This document shows positions 63,779 through 64,000 of a stretch of DNA of 64,000 nucleotides, in pieces. Position numbers and translations under genes: made by a program. Below the pieces are notes generated by a model. It had not been told where the DNA came from. It worked only from the letters and a program-made list of their open reading frames with translations, and ran no database searches. The stretch comes from Halofilum ochraceum (GTDB lineage: Bacteria; Pseudomonadota; Gammaproteobacteria; XJ16; Halofilaceae). Location: positions 1 through 64,000 of the forward strand of contig NZ_LVEG02000008.1 in the NCBI RefSeq assembly GCF_001614315.2, written 5' to 3'. Within the stretch, counting starts at the first letter, position 1. Each line of letters opens with the position of its first letter.

Positions 63779-64000
63779 TCACTCACCATCCACGCCGTGG
63801 CGCACCCCCGCCAGATCTGCGGTAACGGTCATCGGTTCCGGTGTTTCACCGGGGCGGATCCAGTAGACGTCGGGCGGGGTGCCGTCGCCCGCCAGGTGGG
63901 AGAGGGCGAGGCTGTAGTCGTCGCCGGCGTCGAAATGCCACCAGGCGACCGGGGCGCAGCACTCGGCCTTTCCCGAGAGGCGCAGGTCCGGGCGGCCCGT
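63779..64000 (-). CDS. unknown gene truncated by the window edge (C terminus only)
   Basis: The last 73 codons of a minus-strand gene reach the right edge without a start; the stop is at 63779-63781. The readable part (KAECCAPVAWWHFDAGDDYS, then DVYWIRPGETPEPMTV) shows no motif that I recognise. It is convergent with the ketosynthase gene at 62284, with the inverted repeat in between. Coding use is like the neighbours. Confidence 0.55.
   Translation of the reverse strand, partial: TGRPDLRLSGKAECCAPVAWWHFDAGDDYSLALSHLAGDGTPPDVYWIRPGETPEPMTVTADLAGVRHGVDGE

Overview
The window is GC-rich, densely packed chromosomal DNA from a gram-negative bacterium, most likely a gammaproteobacterium and possibly a halophilic Chromatiales/Ectothiorhodospiraceae-like one. 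The evidence is general gene content (GltX and GluQ, MsrB, YheT, XseA, RND pump, LolA-like and MMPL envelope proteins) and a possible ectoine-type catabolic operon. The exact genus cannot be told from sequence alone. Genes commonly overlap by 1-11 bases, with ATGA or TGATG junctions, and GTG or TTG starts are frequent. No prophage, insertion sequence, CRISPR array or rRNA was seen.

Layout. (1) 34-5104, minus strand: a four-gene operon of alanine dehydrogenase, semialdehyde dehydrogenase, class III aminotransferase and a PLP dehydratase, resembling the lower part of ectoine/hydroxyectoine or amino-compound catabolism. (2) 5437-11785: gltX, tRNA-Ala(GGC), a GYF_2/pentapeptide-repeat membrane protein, an EamA exporter-YheT hydrolase-alpha/beta hydrolase operon, msrB and a gamma-glutamylcyclotransferase. 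(3) 11916-16534: a small surface-glycan-like cassette (phosphoribosyltransferase-HAD protein, MOP flippase, asparagine-synthase-like protein). (4) 17061-29137: acs, a five-gene branched-chain/amide-type ABC transporter, and a two-component system made of a sodium-solute-symporter-fused histidine kinase and an NtrC-type response regulator. A sigma-54 promoter (24449-24464) lies before the transporter, and the same inverted repeat GTTAC-N5-GTAAC lies upstream both of the transporter and of the regulator operon. (5) 29169-36993: gluQ coupled to an RND pump, its adaptor, a lytic-transglycosylase-like protein and xseA.

(6) 37212-63492 is the main feature: about 26 kb that looks like a combined aryl polyene (APE) plus dialkylresorcinol (DAR) pigment cluster, i.e. 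a flexirubin-type system. The right-hand operon (46589-63492, plus strand, 18 genes) carries the APE parts: two ACPs, an aromatic amino acid lyase to make the aryl starter, an AMP ligase fused to a dehydratase, ketosynthases and a chain length factor, ketoreductase, dehydratases, a thioesterase, acyltransferases, a glycosyltransferase-acyltransferase fusion, and a LolA-like/MMPL/lipoprotein set for envelope delivery. The minus-strand operon (46224 to 42208) carries a dehydratase, DarA, the DarB ketosynthase III, a small unknown protein and a BtrH-like acyltransferase. The left operon (37212-41746, plus) carries an ABC exporter, an ACP and two ketosynthase-fold proteins. A flavoprotein in the APE operon keeps a WxWxIP motif typical of flavin halogenases.

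(7) Three long, near-perfect inverted repeats (35255-35609, 41752-42184, 63511-63771) each sit exactly between two convergent genes; the last two share the same core sequence and bracket most of the pigment cluster. A truncated minus-strand gene runs off the right edge.
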